A stretch of DNA of 64,000 nt from GCA-003244245 sp032230565 (GTDB lineage Bacteria > Actinomycetota > Actinomycetes > Mycobacteriales > Pseudonocardiaceae). A program made the translations under genes and the position numbers. The first letter of the stretch is position 1; the number at the start of each line of letters is the position of its first letter. The DNA lies in the NCBI GenBank assembly GCA_032230565.1, contig JAVXWL010000123.1, forward strand, positions 1 to 64,000, in the 5' to 3' direction. Below, in pieces: positions 26,131 to 35,048 of this stretch. Under the pieces are notes generated by a model, which saw only the letters and a program-made list of their open reading frames with translations, was not told where the DNA came from and did not search any database.

Positions 26131-27687
26131 ATGACTGAGCTGTCCGGGGTCGAGCTGGAGGTGTTCCGGCACGCGCTGGCCGGGGTAGCAGAGGAGATGG
26201 GCGTCGCGCTGCGGCGTGCCGCGTACTCACCGAACATCAAGGAACGCGCCGACTGCTCGGCGGCGGTGTTCGATCCGGACGGGGAGATGGTCGCCCAAGC
26301 CGAGCACATCCCGGTGCACCTGGGAGCGATGCCGGCCAGCGTCCGCGCGGTACTCGACACCTACGGCGAGCTGCAGCCCGGGCAGCAGGTTTGCGTCAAC
26401 GACCCGTACCTGGGCGGAACGCACCTACCCGATCTCACCATCGTCGCCGGGGTCTTCACCAGCTCAGACCAGTTACTTGGTTATGTGGCCAATCGCGCGC
26501 ACCACGCCGACGTCGGCGGAGCGGCGCCGGGGTCCATGCCGGCGACCGCCACCGACATCGCGATGGAAGGGTTACGCATCCCGCCCATTCTGATCGCCGA
26601 CGCCGACGGGGAACGCGGCGACGTGGCGCGGCTGATCGCCGCGAACTCGCGAACGCCCAGCGAGCGCCGCGGGGACCTGCGGGCGCAGTTCGCGGCCAAC
26701 CACGTCGGCGCCGGACGGCTCCGGGAGATCGCCGGCCGGATGGGGGCTGCCCGGCTGCGCGAGGCCATGGCAGCTGTGTGCGACTACTCCGACCGGCGGG
26801 TCCGGGCAGCCGTGGCCGAGATCCCGGACGGGTGCTACCGCAACCGCGATCTTCTGGAGATCGGCTCCGGGGTCACGATCCGCGCCGCGGTGACCGTCGC
26901 CGGTAACGAGGTGACGATCGACTTCGACGGCACGGACCCGCAGGTGCCGGTAAATCTCAACGCGGTGTTCGCGGTGACCCTGTCGTCAGCAATGTTCGTG
27001 TTCCGGATGCTGACCGATCCGGACGCGCCGCCCAACGCCGGCTGTTACCGGTCGCTGAATGTTCGCGCCCCGGAAAGCTCCGTGGTGCATGCGACGTTTC
27101 CCGCACCGGTAGCCGCTGGCAACGTCGAGACCAGCCAGCGGATCGTCGATGTCCTGATCGGCGCGTTCGCCCAGGCGATCCCTGATCGGGTACCGGCGGC
27201 GAGCCAGGGCACGATGAACAACCTGCTCATCGGCGCCAGTGGTGACCGGCCGTTTAGCTACTACGAGACGCTGGGCGGCGGCGAGGGCGGCACACCCGAC
27301 CGTGCCGGCATGTCCGGGGTGCACACCGGCATGACCAATACCCGCAACACACCCGCCGAAGCGATGGAGCTGGACTACCCATTGCGGGTGTGGCGCTACG
27401 AGCTGCGTGCGTCCTCGGGCGGTGCCGGCCGGCATCCCGGTGGCGACGGCCTCATCCGCGAGGTCGAGGTGCTGGCCGACTGCACGCTGACCATTCAATC
27501 CGAGCGCCGCGCACACCCGCCGTGGGGGCTCGGCGGCGGTAGCGCTGGGACCGTGGGCCGCAACATCCTGCGCCGGACCGACGGGACGGAGGTGGCGCTA
27601 CCCAGCAAGGGCACGTGGCAACTACATCAAGGCGACCGGGTCCGCATCGAAACCCCCGGTGGCGGCGGTTGGGGCACTCCGCTATAG
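26131..27687 (+). CDS. Hydantoinase/oxoprolinase subunit B
   Basis: This 518-residue partner of the preceding gene has typical HyuB signatures: GVELEVFRHALAGVAEEMGVAL, DCSAAVFDPDGEMVAQAEHIPVHLG, the VNDPYLGGTHLPDLTIV stretch and the C-terminal GGEGGTPDRAGMSGVHTGMTNT segment. The ATG at 26131 begins right at the homologous region. Its stop overlaps the 3' end of the convergent transporter gene by 6 bases. Confidence 0.93.
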   Translation: MTELSGVELEVFRHALAGVAEEMGVALRRAAYSPNIKERADCSAAVFDPDGEMVAQAEHIPVHLGAMPASVRAVLDTYGELQPGQQVCVNDPYLGGTHLPDLTIVAGVFTSSDQLLGYVANRAHHADVGGAAPGSMPATATDIAMEGLRIPPILIADADGERGDVARLIAANSRTPSERRGDLRAQFAANHVGAGRLREIAGRMGAARLREAMAAVCDYSDRRVRAAVAEIPDGCYRNRDLLEIGSGVTIRAAVTVAGNEVTIDFDGTDPQVPVNLNAVFAVTLSSAMFVFRMLTDPDAPPNAGCYRSLNVRAPESSVVHATFPAPVAAGNVETSQRIVDVLIGAFAQAIPDRVPAASQGTMNNLLIGASGDRPFSYYETLGGGEGGTPDRAGMSGVHTGMTNTRNTPAEAMELDYPLRVWRYELRASSGGAGRHPGGDGLIREVEVLADCTLTIQSERRAHPPWGLGGGSAGTVGRNILRRTDGTEVALPSKGTWQLHQGDRVRIETPGGGGWGTPL

Positions 27688-28938
27688 ATCGGGCGGTTGG
27701 TCTATCGGGTGCGTGCCGAAGCGGATGCCTTTAGCTTCGCCGCCAATCGCGGTCAGCACGATGACGGCGATCAGTACCGGAACGATCGTGACGGTCAGCG
27801 CGAAGGGATAGCCGTGGCTGGCCGCGATCCGCTGCTGGATCGGTAGGTTGAATGCCGCGATCAGATTACCCAGCTGGTAGGTCACACCGGGATAAAAGCC
27901 ACGGATCGCATCCGGACTCAGCTCCGTCAGGTGCGCCGGGATCACCCCCCATGCGCCTTGCACGCACACCTGCATTAGAAAAGATCCGAGGGCCAGCCAA
28001 CCAACCGTGGCGGACAGCGCGAACAACGGCACCACCGGCAGCCCGAGGGTGGCGGCAAGGATGATCGTGCGGCGCCGGCCCAATCGCTCGGAGTACCCGC
28101 CGAGTAACGCACCACCGAGGATGGCTCCAATGTTATAGATCAAGGCGATTCCAATCGCGGTGTTCGCGCTCAGGTGCAGGCCTTGCCGGAGGAAAGTCGG
28201 GTAAATGTCCTGGGTCCCGTGTGACATCCAGTTGAACGCGGTCATCAGCGCGACCAGATAGCCGAAGCGGCGCAACACCGCCGGGTTGCGAAACACTTGC
28301 CCCGGGGTGGTCCGGGTCAGCCGGGCCCGGTCCCGGGTTTGCCGCCACACCTCACTTTCGCCGACCTTGACCCGTACGTACAGCGCAACCAACGCCGGTA
28401 GCAGGCTGAACGCGAACAGCCCGCGCCAACCGAACACCGGATTGATAACCAGGAACGCCACCGCGGCCAGCAGGTACCCGACCGAGTAGCCCTCCTGCAA
28501 CAGACCCGAGAACAAACCGCGTTTCTCCGCTGGGATCTTCTCCATTGCCAAAGCCGCGCCCAAACCCCACTCGCCACCCATCCCGATCCCATACAGCAGC
28601 CGCAACACCAGCAGCACCGTGAAATTTGGCGCGAACGCACACGCGAAACCCACCACGGAGTAGAAACAGACGTCGACCATCAACGGCAATCGCCGCCCGA
28701 CCGAGTCCGCCCATCGACCGAATATCAGCGCACCTACCGGACGCATCGCCAATGTGACTGTGGTGACAAACGCCATTTTCGTCAACGACACATCGAAATC
28801 TGCGGCGATCTCGCTGTAGACCAACACCACAATGAAATAGTCGAAAGCGTCCATCGTCCAACCCAGGAACGCTGCCACAAAAGCGTTGCGCTGATCCGCG
28901 GTCAACCCCCGAGCCTGCTCGGTCAACGTGCCAAACAT
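27682..28938 (-). CDS. MFS transporter, carboxylate/sialate type
   Basis: This 418-residue integral membrane protein has about 12 spans. The loop 2-3 motif GRWADSVGRRLPL and the RLLYGIGMGGEWGLGAALAMEKIP stretch place it near the SHS/MHS branch (lactate, sialic acid and related organic acid:H+ symporters). ATG 28938 is preceded by GAGGAG. It is convergent with hydantoinase B and may import the compound that enzyme degrades. That link is inference. Confidence 0.88.
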   Translation of the reverse strand: MFGTLTEQARGLTADQRNAFVAAFLGWTMDAFDYFIVVLVYSEIAADFDVSLTKMAFVTTVTLAMRPVGALIFGRWADSVGRRLPLMVDVCFYSVVGFACAFAPNFTVLLVLRLLYGIGMGGEWGLGAALAMEKIPAEKRGLFSGLLQEGYSVGYLLAAVAFLVINPVFGWRGLFAFSLLPALVALYVRVKVGESEVWRQTRDRARLTRTTPGQVFRNPAVLRRFGYLVALMTAFNWMSHGTQDIYPTFLRQGLHLSANTAIGIALIYNIGAILGGALLGGYSERLGRRRTIILAATLGLPVVPLFALSATVGWLALGSFLMQVCVQGAWGVIPAHLTELSPDAIRGFYPGVTYQLGNLIAAFNLPIQQRIAASHGYPFALTVTIVPVLIAVIVLTAIGGEAKGIRFGTHPIDQPPDL

Positions 28939-29077
28939 GAAACTCTCCTCACCAGCCGGGGGCGGACCGCGATGCGGTAGATGGTGGTCGCGGCCCCTGG
29001 GGTACGGCAAGGCCGGCCAGTGCGCGGCCGGAGGCGATGGCCGACCGAAACGCACGCTCTTGGCACTCGTGTGGTCA

Positions 29078-29707
29078 ATGAGTCAAGATCGGGGCATGGT
29101 GCTCGACGCCCTGCGGGCACTTCCGCCGACTCCGATGCTCATCCTGGCTTTCCTGTGTCCGGCGCTAGAGGCTGCCACCATGCTGGGTGTGATCTTCCCT
29201 GGCGAGATCGCGATCTTGGTGGCTGGGGCCGCCGCGCAGGTGGGGACGCTGTCCTTGTGGTCGGTGATTCCGACGAGCGTGGCTGGCGCGGTCATCGGCG
29301 ATGCGGTTGGATTCGGCATCGGTCGGCGCTACGGCGAGCGACTCCTCAAGCGCCTGCCGGACCGGCTGGTCAAACCTGGTGCTGTACACGCGACCAATGA
29401 CCTGCTGCGCCGGCGCGGTCCCATCGTCGTGCTGATCGGCCGCATGACCGCGCTGTTACGGGCGCTTGTGCCGGGCTTGGCCGGGATGAGTGGCTTAAGC
29501 TGGTGGAGGTTTCTGCCCTACAACCTCCTCGGCGGGGTGATTTGGGCGACCACGGTGGCCATCCTCGGATACCTCGCCGGCGCCAGCTTGGTCGTGGTTC
29601 AGGATCAGTTGGGCGTGGTCAGCAACATACTGCTCGGCGTATTGGCCACAGTTGGCCTGGCCATGTGGCTGCGCTCCCACGTTCGGCGGCGGCAATCGAG
29701 ACTGTGA
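29078..29707 (+). CDS. DedA-family membrane protein, copy 1
   Basis: About 209 residues with four or five spans. The family hallmarks are FPGEIAILVAGAAAQVG and GFGIGRRYGERLLKRLP, with the cytoplasmic GRMTALLRALVPGLAGMSGLSWWRFL loop. DedA proteins are thought to flip undecaprenyl phosphate or phospholipids. It starts at ATG 29078 or 29096. Divergent from the MFS gene. A second DedA gene is at 56427. Confidence 0.87.
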   Translation: MSQDRGMVLDALRALPPTPMLILAFLCPALEAATMLGVIFPGEIAILVAGAAAQVGTLSLWSVIPTSVAGAVIGDAVGFGIGRRYGERLLKRLPDRLVKPGAVHATNDLLRRRGPIVVLIGRMTALLRALVPGLAGMSGLSWWRFLPYNLLGGVIWATTVAILGYLAGASLVVVQDQLGVVSNILLGVLATVGLAMWLRSHVRRRQSRL

Positions 29708-29967
29708 GCAATGGCGGCGCCCAGCTGGGCTAATTTAAGTAGGGCAAATGGGTGTCCGTTGACCGAATCATTGCCGCCTGGCTATGATTCGAGTCACAGC
29801 TAGACAGACCTGTCTGTGCCCGTTTCGGGGGGCCAGGTGGTCGGCGCGGCCATCATGACGGCTCGGACGACCTTTTTGCGACAGGAAGGAGGCCGTAGCG
29901 AACAGTGCAATCGCCGGTCTGCCTACTCAATCAATAAATCACCTAGCTAAACAACAGAGAGGAAATC
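29708..29967. promoter_or_regulatory. Leader region with a 14-bp palindrome
   Basis: This gap of 260 bases precedes the MetE-like gene. It includes the perfect dyad ACAGACCTGTCTGT (29804-29817), a TetR-like operator shape, and an A-rich stretch before GAGAGGA at the gene start. No riboswitch was recognised with confidence. Confidence 0.45.
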
Positions 29968-31140
29968 ATGACTGAATACGATCCGAGAACGGCCACCGGA
30001 ATTCCCACAGAGCCCGTCGGCTCCCTCCCGCGGCCTTCCAAACTGCAGGCCGCGTACGCCGCCTATGATGAGGGAAAAATCGACAAGGACGCTCTGGAAG
30101 CCGAGCAGGACGCGGCAGTCCGCGATTCGATCGAGCGGGCTGAGGCCACCGGATCACCGATCATCTCCGACGGCGAGCAGCGTTGGTCCAGCTTCGCCAC
30201 CTACCCGATCACCGACACTCTGGCCGGGACCGGCCTTGCCGACAACCTGGCTCCAGGCGGCCAGTTCTTCGCGATCTTCGCTGATGGCCACGGGCGGCAG
30301 CTTCCGCGCCTCACTGGTGGCCCGTTGCGGTACAAGACATACGCGGCCGACACCCTGAAGAAATCTATCGGTTACGCGCACGTCCCCATGAAACAGGCCG
30401 TGATTGCGCCCTCTATGATCGCGCTGCTGTACCCGCTGAAAGATGAGGTGCCCGGCTACTCGCGGGAGCAGTTCGAAGAAGACATCGTGAACGAATGCGA
30501 AAAGGACATCCGCAAGGCATTCGAGGCTGGCGCTGCACGAGTTTCCGTCGACTTCACCGAGGGCCGGCTCGCGACCCGCGAAGACCCGCGCAATCCGTGG
30601 ACGGGCGCCGGCTTGCTACCCCACTTCATCGAGCTCAACAACCGCGTTTTCGCGCGCTTCTCGGCCGAAGAGCGTAAGAAGATCGGCGTACACACCTGTC
30701 CCGGTGGGGACCGGGACTCGGTGCACAGCGCTGATGTGCCTTACAACAACCTGCTCCCGAGCATGTTCCAGATGAACGCCGGTTACTTCCTGATCCAGCT
30801 GGCGAGCGAACGCGAGAAGGACCCGGTTTACGAGTCGATCGGCAAGCATCTACGCGACGACGCCGACGGCGTCGCGCAGATGGCCTACATCGGCGTAATC
30901 AACCCGGGGAACCCCCGTATCGAGAGCGCAGAAGAGGTTCGCGATGCGCTGGTGAGGGCGTCGAACTTCATCCCGAGGGAAAGGTTAGGAGCCACCGATG
31001 ACTGCGGCTTCTCGCCGTTCAGCATTGATGAGAAGCCGAACCACGGTTCGCCTGACTACGCTCGCGACGTGGCGTTCCAGAAGATCACGAACCGGGTCGA
31101 GGGAGCCAAGATGGCCGCGGAGAAGCTCGGCGTCAGCTGA
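29968..31140 (+). CDS. Cobalamin-independent methionine synthase II-like protein (MetE C-terminal-type)
   Basis: This 390-residue protein is equivalent to the C-terminal zinc-binding half of MetE, of the YxjG/archaeal-MetE kind. Zn-ligand motifs are HTCPGG near residue 245 and DDCGFSPF near residue 349. It begins GIPTEPVGSLPRPSKL, the usual start of this family. It may methylate homocysteine or act on another thiol; free-standing members use undefined methyl donors. GAGAGGAAATC gives a good ribosome site. A strong terminator follows. Confidence 0.88.
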   Translation: MTEYDPRTATGIPTEPVGSLPRPSKLQAAYAAYDEGKIDKDALEAEQDAAVRDSIERAEATGSPIISDGEQRWSSFATYPITDTLAGTGLADNLAPGGQFFAIFADGHGRQLPRLTGGPLRYKTYAADTLKKSIGYAHVPMKQAVIAPSMIALLYPLKDEVPGYSREQFEEDIVNECEKDIRKAFEAGAARVSVDFTEGRLATREDPRNPWTGAGLLPHFIELNNRVFARFSAEERKKIGVHTCPGGDRDSVHSADVPYNNLLPSMFQMNAGYFLIQLASEREKDPVYESIGKHLRDDADGVAQMAYIGVINPGNPRIESAEEVRDALVRASNFIPRERLGATDDCGFSPFSIDEKPNHGSPDYARDVAFQKITNRVEGAKMAAEKLGVS

Positions 31141-31175
31141 GTTCGCCGCCGCGCTAGGTTAGCTCGACGATCTAC

Positions 31176-31218
31176 CACAACGGCCCGGCCGCTCATCGTG
31201 CGCGGCCGGGCCGTTGTG
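31176..31218 (+). terminator. Perfect 17-bp hairpin after the MetE-like gene
   Basis: Arms 31176-31192 and 31202-31218 (core ACAACGGCCCGGCCGC) are fully complementary around a 9-base loop. It lies 35 bases past the stop. There is no U-run, but such GC-rich hairpins are usual for actinobacterial terminators. It separates the gene from tRNA-Sec. Confidence 0.8.
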
Positions 31219-31279
31219 CATTCGCTGCCGGCTGGGGGCAGCCGTCGACGCGGTGTGCCTGGGACCTAAGATCTCGAGC

Positions 31280-31375
31280 GGAGGCGTATGGGTGCCTGGT
31301 GGCCCCCGCGGTCTTCAACACCGACGTGGTCGAGCAACTCGACCAGGCGGGTTCGATTCCCGTCCGCCTCCGCCA
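31280..31375 (+). tRNA. selC: tRNA-Sec (anticodon TCA)
   Basis: A 96-base tRNA that folds into the selenocysteine form. The acceptor is GGAGGCG with CGCCTCC at 31365-31371 and discriminator G, followed by encoded CCA at 31373-31375. The anticodon stem CGGT/ACCG encloses loop CTTCAAC with anticodon TCA at 31315-31317. A long 8-bp variable arm (TGGTCGAG and CTCGACCA, loop CAA) and a T arm GCGGG/CCCGT follow. The long extra arm and UCA anticodon identify it. selA and selB follow on the same strand, completing a selenocysteine insertion locus. selD is not in this window. Confidence 0.95.
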
Positions 31376-31407
31376 TTGCCTTGCTGAAGACTGAATGGAC
31401 AGCTGAG

Positions 31408-31885
31408 ATGGCTAGAGCTTATGTCAGTCTCATTCAATCTAACTACGGGCGCAGCCGCCACGGCAACTTCGAGGCTACCATCATGATTCGATCGCGTTCA
31501 GTACGACAGATGCCGCTTCTCGGCGACGGCTGCGCTGGCGAGCTGTCAGTCCGGTGCAGCCGCCTCCTGGACGCCTAGATCTGCCTGTATAACGCAGACT
31601 AGCTAGCAGACAGAGCATCCGTCGGCGGTATAGTAATGCGGTGGTCGAAACGTCCCTACGGACCTTGGTCCAAGTGCGCTATCGCGTTCTCAGTGGACGA
31701 CGGGCTTGGTAAGTTCATGCATCTGCCGACCGCAGCGCTGATCCGGCCGGAATGTTCGGCCCTATCAGATTCCGCAATACGCTCGTTTGACGGACCACGG
31801 GCCGCGGATCTTCTTCACCATGTCCACCTGGAACCCCTACCAGGTGGTGTTGACGACCCTCGACCTACCAACACCTCTCAGCTAA
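31408..31885 (+). pseudogene. Degraded remnant of a DUF4185/lectin-like propeller protein
   Basis: Three frames carry short fragments resembling one family: SLIQSNYG and HGNFEATI (about 31420-31485), YGPWSK with DDGLGKFMHLPTA (about 31654-31735), and IPQYARLTDHGPRIFFTMS with NPYQVVLTTL (about 31773-31870), ending at TAA 31883-31885. Stops and shifts break the frames. The similarity is from memory of DUF4185-like and propeller-lectin proteins and is not exact. The stretch is visibly less GC-rich than its neighbours, which suggests acquired DNA. It lies between tRNA-Sec and selA, a position where elements often insert (tRNA 3' end). Confidence 0.5.
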
Positions 31886-31956
31886 CAAGATTGGCTTTCT
31901 CCGAACCACAGCGCTGCGCTACGGGCCCAGCAGTGGGGGGCGCTAGCGTGCGAGCT

Positions 31957-33246
31957 ATGGATGTCCGACGGCAGGTACCACGCACCGACGCCGTGCTGGC
32001 CGATCCGGCGGTGGCTGCGGCCACGCAGCGGTTCGGGCGCCAACAGGTCAAGCGGGCGGTGGCCGCGGCGCAGCAACGGGTACGCGAGGGCGTCGTAGGG
32101 CCGGCTGGTGTCGTCGCCGAGGTGCTGGCCGCGTTGCCGGACACCGCGACCACCTTGCGCCCAGTGCTCAACGCCACCGGGGTGCTGCTGCACACCAACC
32201 TTGGCCGGGCACCGCTGTCCGCCGCGGCGGTCGAGGCGCTGGCGGCCGCGGCCGGGACCACCGATGTCGAACTTGACCTGGCCACCGGCGGTCGCGGCCG
32301 CCGCGGGATCGGTGCGCTCGCCGCGCTGGCCGCAGCGGTGCCCGCAGCGGGCGCCGTGCACGTGGTGAACAACGGTGCCGCGGCGTTGGTGCTCGCCGCG
32401 ACCGCGCTGGCCGCCGGTCGTGAGATCGTGCTGGCCCGCGGCGAGATGGTGGAGATCGGTGACGGGTTCCGCATCCCTGAGCTGCTGGAGTCCACCGGTG
32501 CCCGGCTGCGTGAGGTCGGCACTACCAACCGGGTCACCCGCGACGACTACACCGCGGCTATCGGGCCGCAGACCGGTTTCGTGCTCAAGGTGCACCCGTC
32601 GAACTTTCGTATCACCGGGTTTACCTCCTCGGTACCGATCAAGGAACTGACCGGCCTGGGGATGCCGGTGGTCGCTGACATCGGCTCAGGACTGCTCAGC
32701 CCGCACCCTGCGCTACCCGAGGAACCCGACGCCGCCACCGCGCTGGCGCACGGCGCCGACCTGGTCACAGCTAGCGGCGACAAATTGCTCGGCGGCCCGC
32801 AGGCGGGGCTGCTGCTGGGGTCCGAGCAGCTGGTGACCACGCTACGACGCCACCCACTGGCCCGGGCGTTGCGGGTGGACAAACTTACCTTTGCCGCTCT
32901 GGAAGCCACCCTGCGCGGACCCGCGACGCCCACCGCGCAAGCGCTGGCAGCGGATCCGGCCGCGCTGCACCGGCGAGCGACGGCGATCGCCATGGATTTG
33001 GCCGCGCGCGGGGTGGACGCGACCGCGGTGGCGTCGCAGGCCACGGTCGGCGGCGGCGGTGCTCCGGGAGTGACCCTGGACAGCGCTGCAGTCAGCCTTC
33101 CGGAGCGCTATGCCACCCTGTTGCGAGCCGGCAGCCCGCCAGTGCTCGGCCGAATGGAACGGGGCCGCTGCCTGCTCGATGTTCGGTCGCTACCGGCCGA
33201 TCAGGACGCCACGTTGCGCGACGCGGTACTGGCATGCACGTTGTAG
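31957..33246 (+). CDS. selA: L-seryl-tRNA(Sec) selenium transferase
   Basis: This 429-residue PLP enzyme converts Ser-tRNA(Sec) into selenocysteinyl-tRNA using selenophosphate. The N-terminal tRNA-binding part (RTDAVLADPAVAAATQRFGRQ) is followed by TGVLLHTNLGRAPLS and the PLP lysine at residue 276 in TASGDKLLGGPQAG. ATG 31957 or GTG 31948 are both possible; GGGGGG lies 8-17 bases upstream. Longer in-frame readings from 31636 run into the remnant and are rejected. The end overlaps selB by 13 bases. Confidence 0.95.
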   Translation: MDVRRQVPRTDAVLADPAVAAATQRFGRQQVKRAVAAAQQRVREGVVGPAGVVAEVLAALPDTATTLRPVLNATGVLLHTNLGRAPLSAAAVEALAAAAGTTDVELDLATGGRGRRGIGALAALAAAVPAAGAVHVVNNGAAALVLAATALAAGREIVLARGEMVEIGDGFRIPELLESTGARLREVGTTNRVTRDDYTAAIGPQTGFVLKVHPSNFRITGFTSSVPIKELTGLGMPVVADIGSGLLSPHPALPEEPDAATALAHGADLVTASGDKLLGGPQAGLLLGSEQLVTTLRRHPLARALRVDKLTFAALEATLRGPATPTAQALAADPAALHRRATAIAMDLAARGVDATAVASQATVGGGGAPGVTLDSAAVSLPERYATLLRAGSPPVLGRMERGRCLLDVRSLPADQDATLRDAVLACTL

Positions 33247-35048
33247 CCACGGCAGGTCACGTCGACCACGGCAAGTCCACCCTGGTCCGCGCGTTGACCG
33301 GGATGGAGCCCGACCGGTGGGCGGAGGAACGCCGCCGGGGCATGACCATCGATCTGGGCTTCGCCTGGACGACCTTGCGCACCGGGGCGACGGTGGCATT
33401 CGTCGACGTGCCCGGGCATGAGCGGTTCGTGCCAAACATGCTCGCCGGTGTCGGTCCAGTGCCCGCGGTGCTGTTCGTGGTCGCGGCTGACGAAGGCTGG
33501 ATGCCGCAGTCGGCCGAGCACCTGGATGCGTTGCACGCGCTGAACGTCCAACATGGCCTGCTAGTAGTGACCCGCAGCGACCTGATGGACCCGGAGCTGG
33601 CCCGCGACGAAGCGCTGGAGCACCTGGCCGGTTCGACGCTAGGCCAGATCCCCGCGGTCTGCGTCTCCGGTGCGACCGGAGCCGGGCTCGATGAGCTGCG
33701 CGTCGCCTTGAGCCAGTTGGTCACCCGGTTGCCCACCCCGGACGTCGAAGCTGACGTCCGATTATGGGTCGATCGGGCGTTCACCATTCGCGGCGCGGGC
33801 ACCGTGGTCACCGGCACGCTGGCCAGCGGAACGCTGCATATCGGCGACGAACTGGAGCTCGTTCCCCCAGGACGCACGGTGACGGTCCGAGGGCTGCAGT
33901 CGTTGGGCGAACCCGTAGCGTCCGCGCCCGCGGTGGCCCGGGTAGCGGTCAACCTGCGCGGCGTTCCCCGCGAGGCGGTGCACCGCGGTGCCGCCCTGCT
34001 CACCCCAAAAACCTGGCTCGCCACCCGCACCGTCGACGTCCGCCTGGCGACCGTAGCCCGACATGGGGACATATCAGGGCAAAAGGACCGCTCTTCACCC
34101 CGATATGCCTCCATGTCGGGGAGCTTGGCCACGGAGATGGTGTTGCATGTGGGGTCGGCTGGGGTCGGGGCGCGGGTTCGGCCGCTGGGCGGGAACACCG
34201 TGCGGTTGGTGTTGCGGCAGCCGTTGCCTCTGCGGATCGGGGACCGTGCGCTGCTTCGCGATCCCGGTGCGCGATGTATCCCGGCCGGAGTCATCGTGCT
34301 CGATGTGCGGCCGCCCGCGTTGCGCCGGCGCGGGGCGGCCGCGGCCCGGGCAGCCGTACTATCCACAATGGACAGCACGTCCGACGGGTCCGCCGAGCTA
34401 CGTCGCCGCGGTTTGATCGGGCGCGACGAGCTGGTCGCGATGGGTGCGCGGGTGCCCGCTGAGGCCGCTGCGGTAGCTGGCTGGCTGGTCGACCCGACGT
34501 TGCTGGCCCAACGCAGCGACCAGCTCGCCGCCGCGGTTGTCCGGTACGCGGCCGAGAATCCGCTTGAGCCGGGGATGCCCCTGGAGGTGGCCCGGCAGGT
34601 CGCCGCAATGCCCGACGCGCGGCTGGTCGAGCTGCTACTCGGCTCACAATTGACCCTCGTCCAAGGTCGAGTGCACCTGGCCGGACCGGTATCGGGACTG
34701 CCCGACGCGGTCCGCAGCGCCGTCGCCACCCTGCGTGCCGAGCTCGCGCAGCGGCCCTTTGCCGCACCCGAGGCACACCGGCTCGCTGAACTCGGGCTGG
34801 GCGCCAAACAGCTCGCCGCTGCAGTACGGGCCGGAGAGCTACTCAAGATCGCTAGCGGCATCTACCTCGCTCCCGGCGCGGACGATGACGCGGTCGAGCG
34901 GCTGCGTGGCCTGCCCACGCCGTTCACCCTCAGCCAGGCACGCCAAGCGCTGGACACCACCCGCCGCGTCACAGTCCCGATCATGGAACTGCTGGCCCGC
35001 CGCGGGATCAGCCGGCAACTGGCCGACGGCACTCACGAGCTCCTCTGA
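33234..35048 (+). CDS. selB: Selenocysteine-specific elongation factor
   Basis: This 604-residue translational GTPase delivers Sec-tRNA to UGA codons with a SECIS. Motifs: G1 GHVDHGKS (residues 8-15), G3 DVPGHERF (58-65), G4-like VTRSDLMD, then domains 2 and 3. The C-terminal winged helices bind SECIS RNA (about 380-604, ending RRGISRQLADGTHELL). It starts 13 bases inside selA. Odd: residues 275-296 are encoded by a 64-base palindrome (34057-34120). Outside it the sequence is normal and the frame stays open, so the gene is probably functional with an extra loop in domain 3. Confidence 0.93.
   Translation: MHVVATAGHVDHGKSTLVRALTGMEPDRWAEERRRGMTIDLGFAWTTLRTGATVAFVDVPGHERFVPNMLAGVGPVPAVLFVVAADEGWMPQSAEHLDALHALNVQHGLLVVTRSDLMDPELARDEALEHLAGSTLGQIPAVCVSGATGAGLDELRVALSQLVTRLPTPDVEADVRLWVDRAFTIRGAGTVVTGTLASGTLHIGDELELVPPGRTVTVRGLQSLGEPVASAPAVARVAVNLRGVPREAVHRGAALLTPKTWLATRTVDVRLATVARHGDISGQKDRSSPRYASMSGSLATEMVLHVGSAGVGARVRPLGGNTVRLVLRQPLPLRIGDRALLRDPGARCIPAGVIVLDVRPPALRRRGAAAARAAVLSTMDSTSDGSAELRRRGLIGRDELVAMGARVPAEAAAVAGWLVDPTLLAQRSDQLAAAVVRYAAENPLEPGMPLEVARQVAAMPDARLVELLLGSQLTLVQGRVHLAGPVSGLPDAVRSAVATLRAELAQRPFAAPEAHRLAELGLGAKQLAAAVRAGELLKIASGIYLAPGADDDAVERLRGLPTPFTLSQARQALDTTRRVTVPIMELLARRGISRQLADGTHELL
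34057..34120. repeat. Translated palindromic element inside selB
   Basis: Arms 34057-34075 and 34102-34120 (CCCGACATGG, then CATATC) pair at 16 of 19 positions, with mismatches only in a three-base block. The pairing resumes in GGG/CCC near the loop. The loop contains AAAAGGACCGCTCTTCA. It encodes residues 275-296 of SelB. It has the form of an inserted palindromic unit, like the Rickettsia palindromic elements that lie inside genes, but the sequence is unrelated as far as I can tell. Confidence 0.8.

Noticed and set aside
31288..31578. Protein-coding frame overlapping tRNA-Sec
   Set aside because: The 5' part is the tRNA gene. Only the later residues show similarity, and those belong to the degraded remnant.
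33257..34861. Long open frame of 534 codons on the minus strand across selB
   Set aside because: It is antisense to a well-supported gene in very GC-rich DNA, where the opposite strand often stays open; the residues are low-complexity and match no family.
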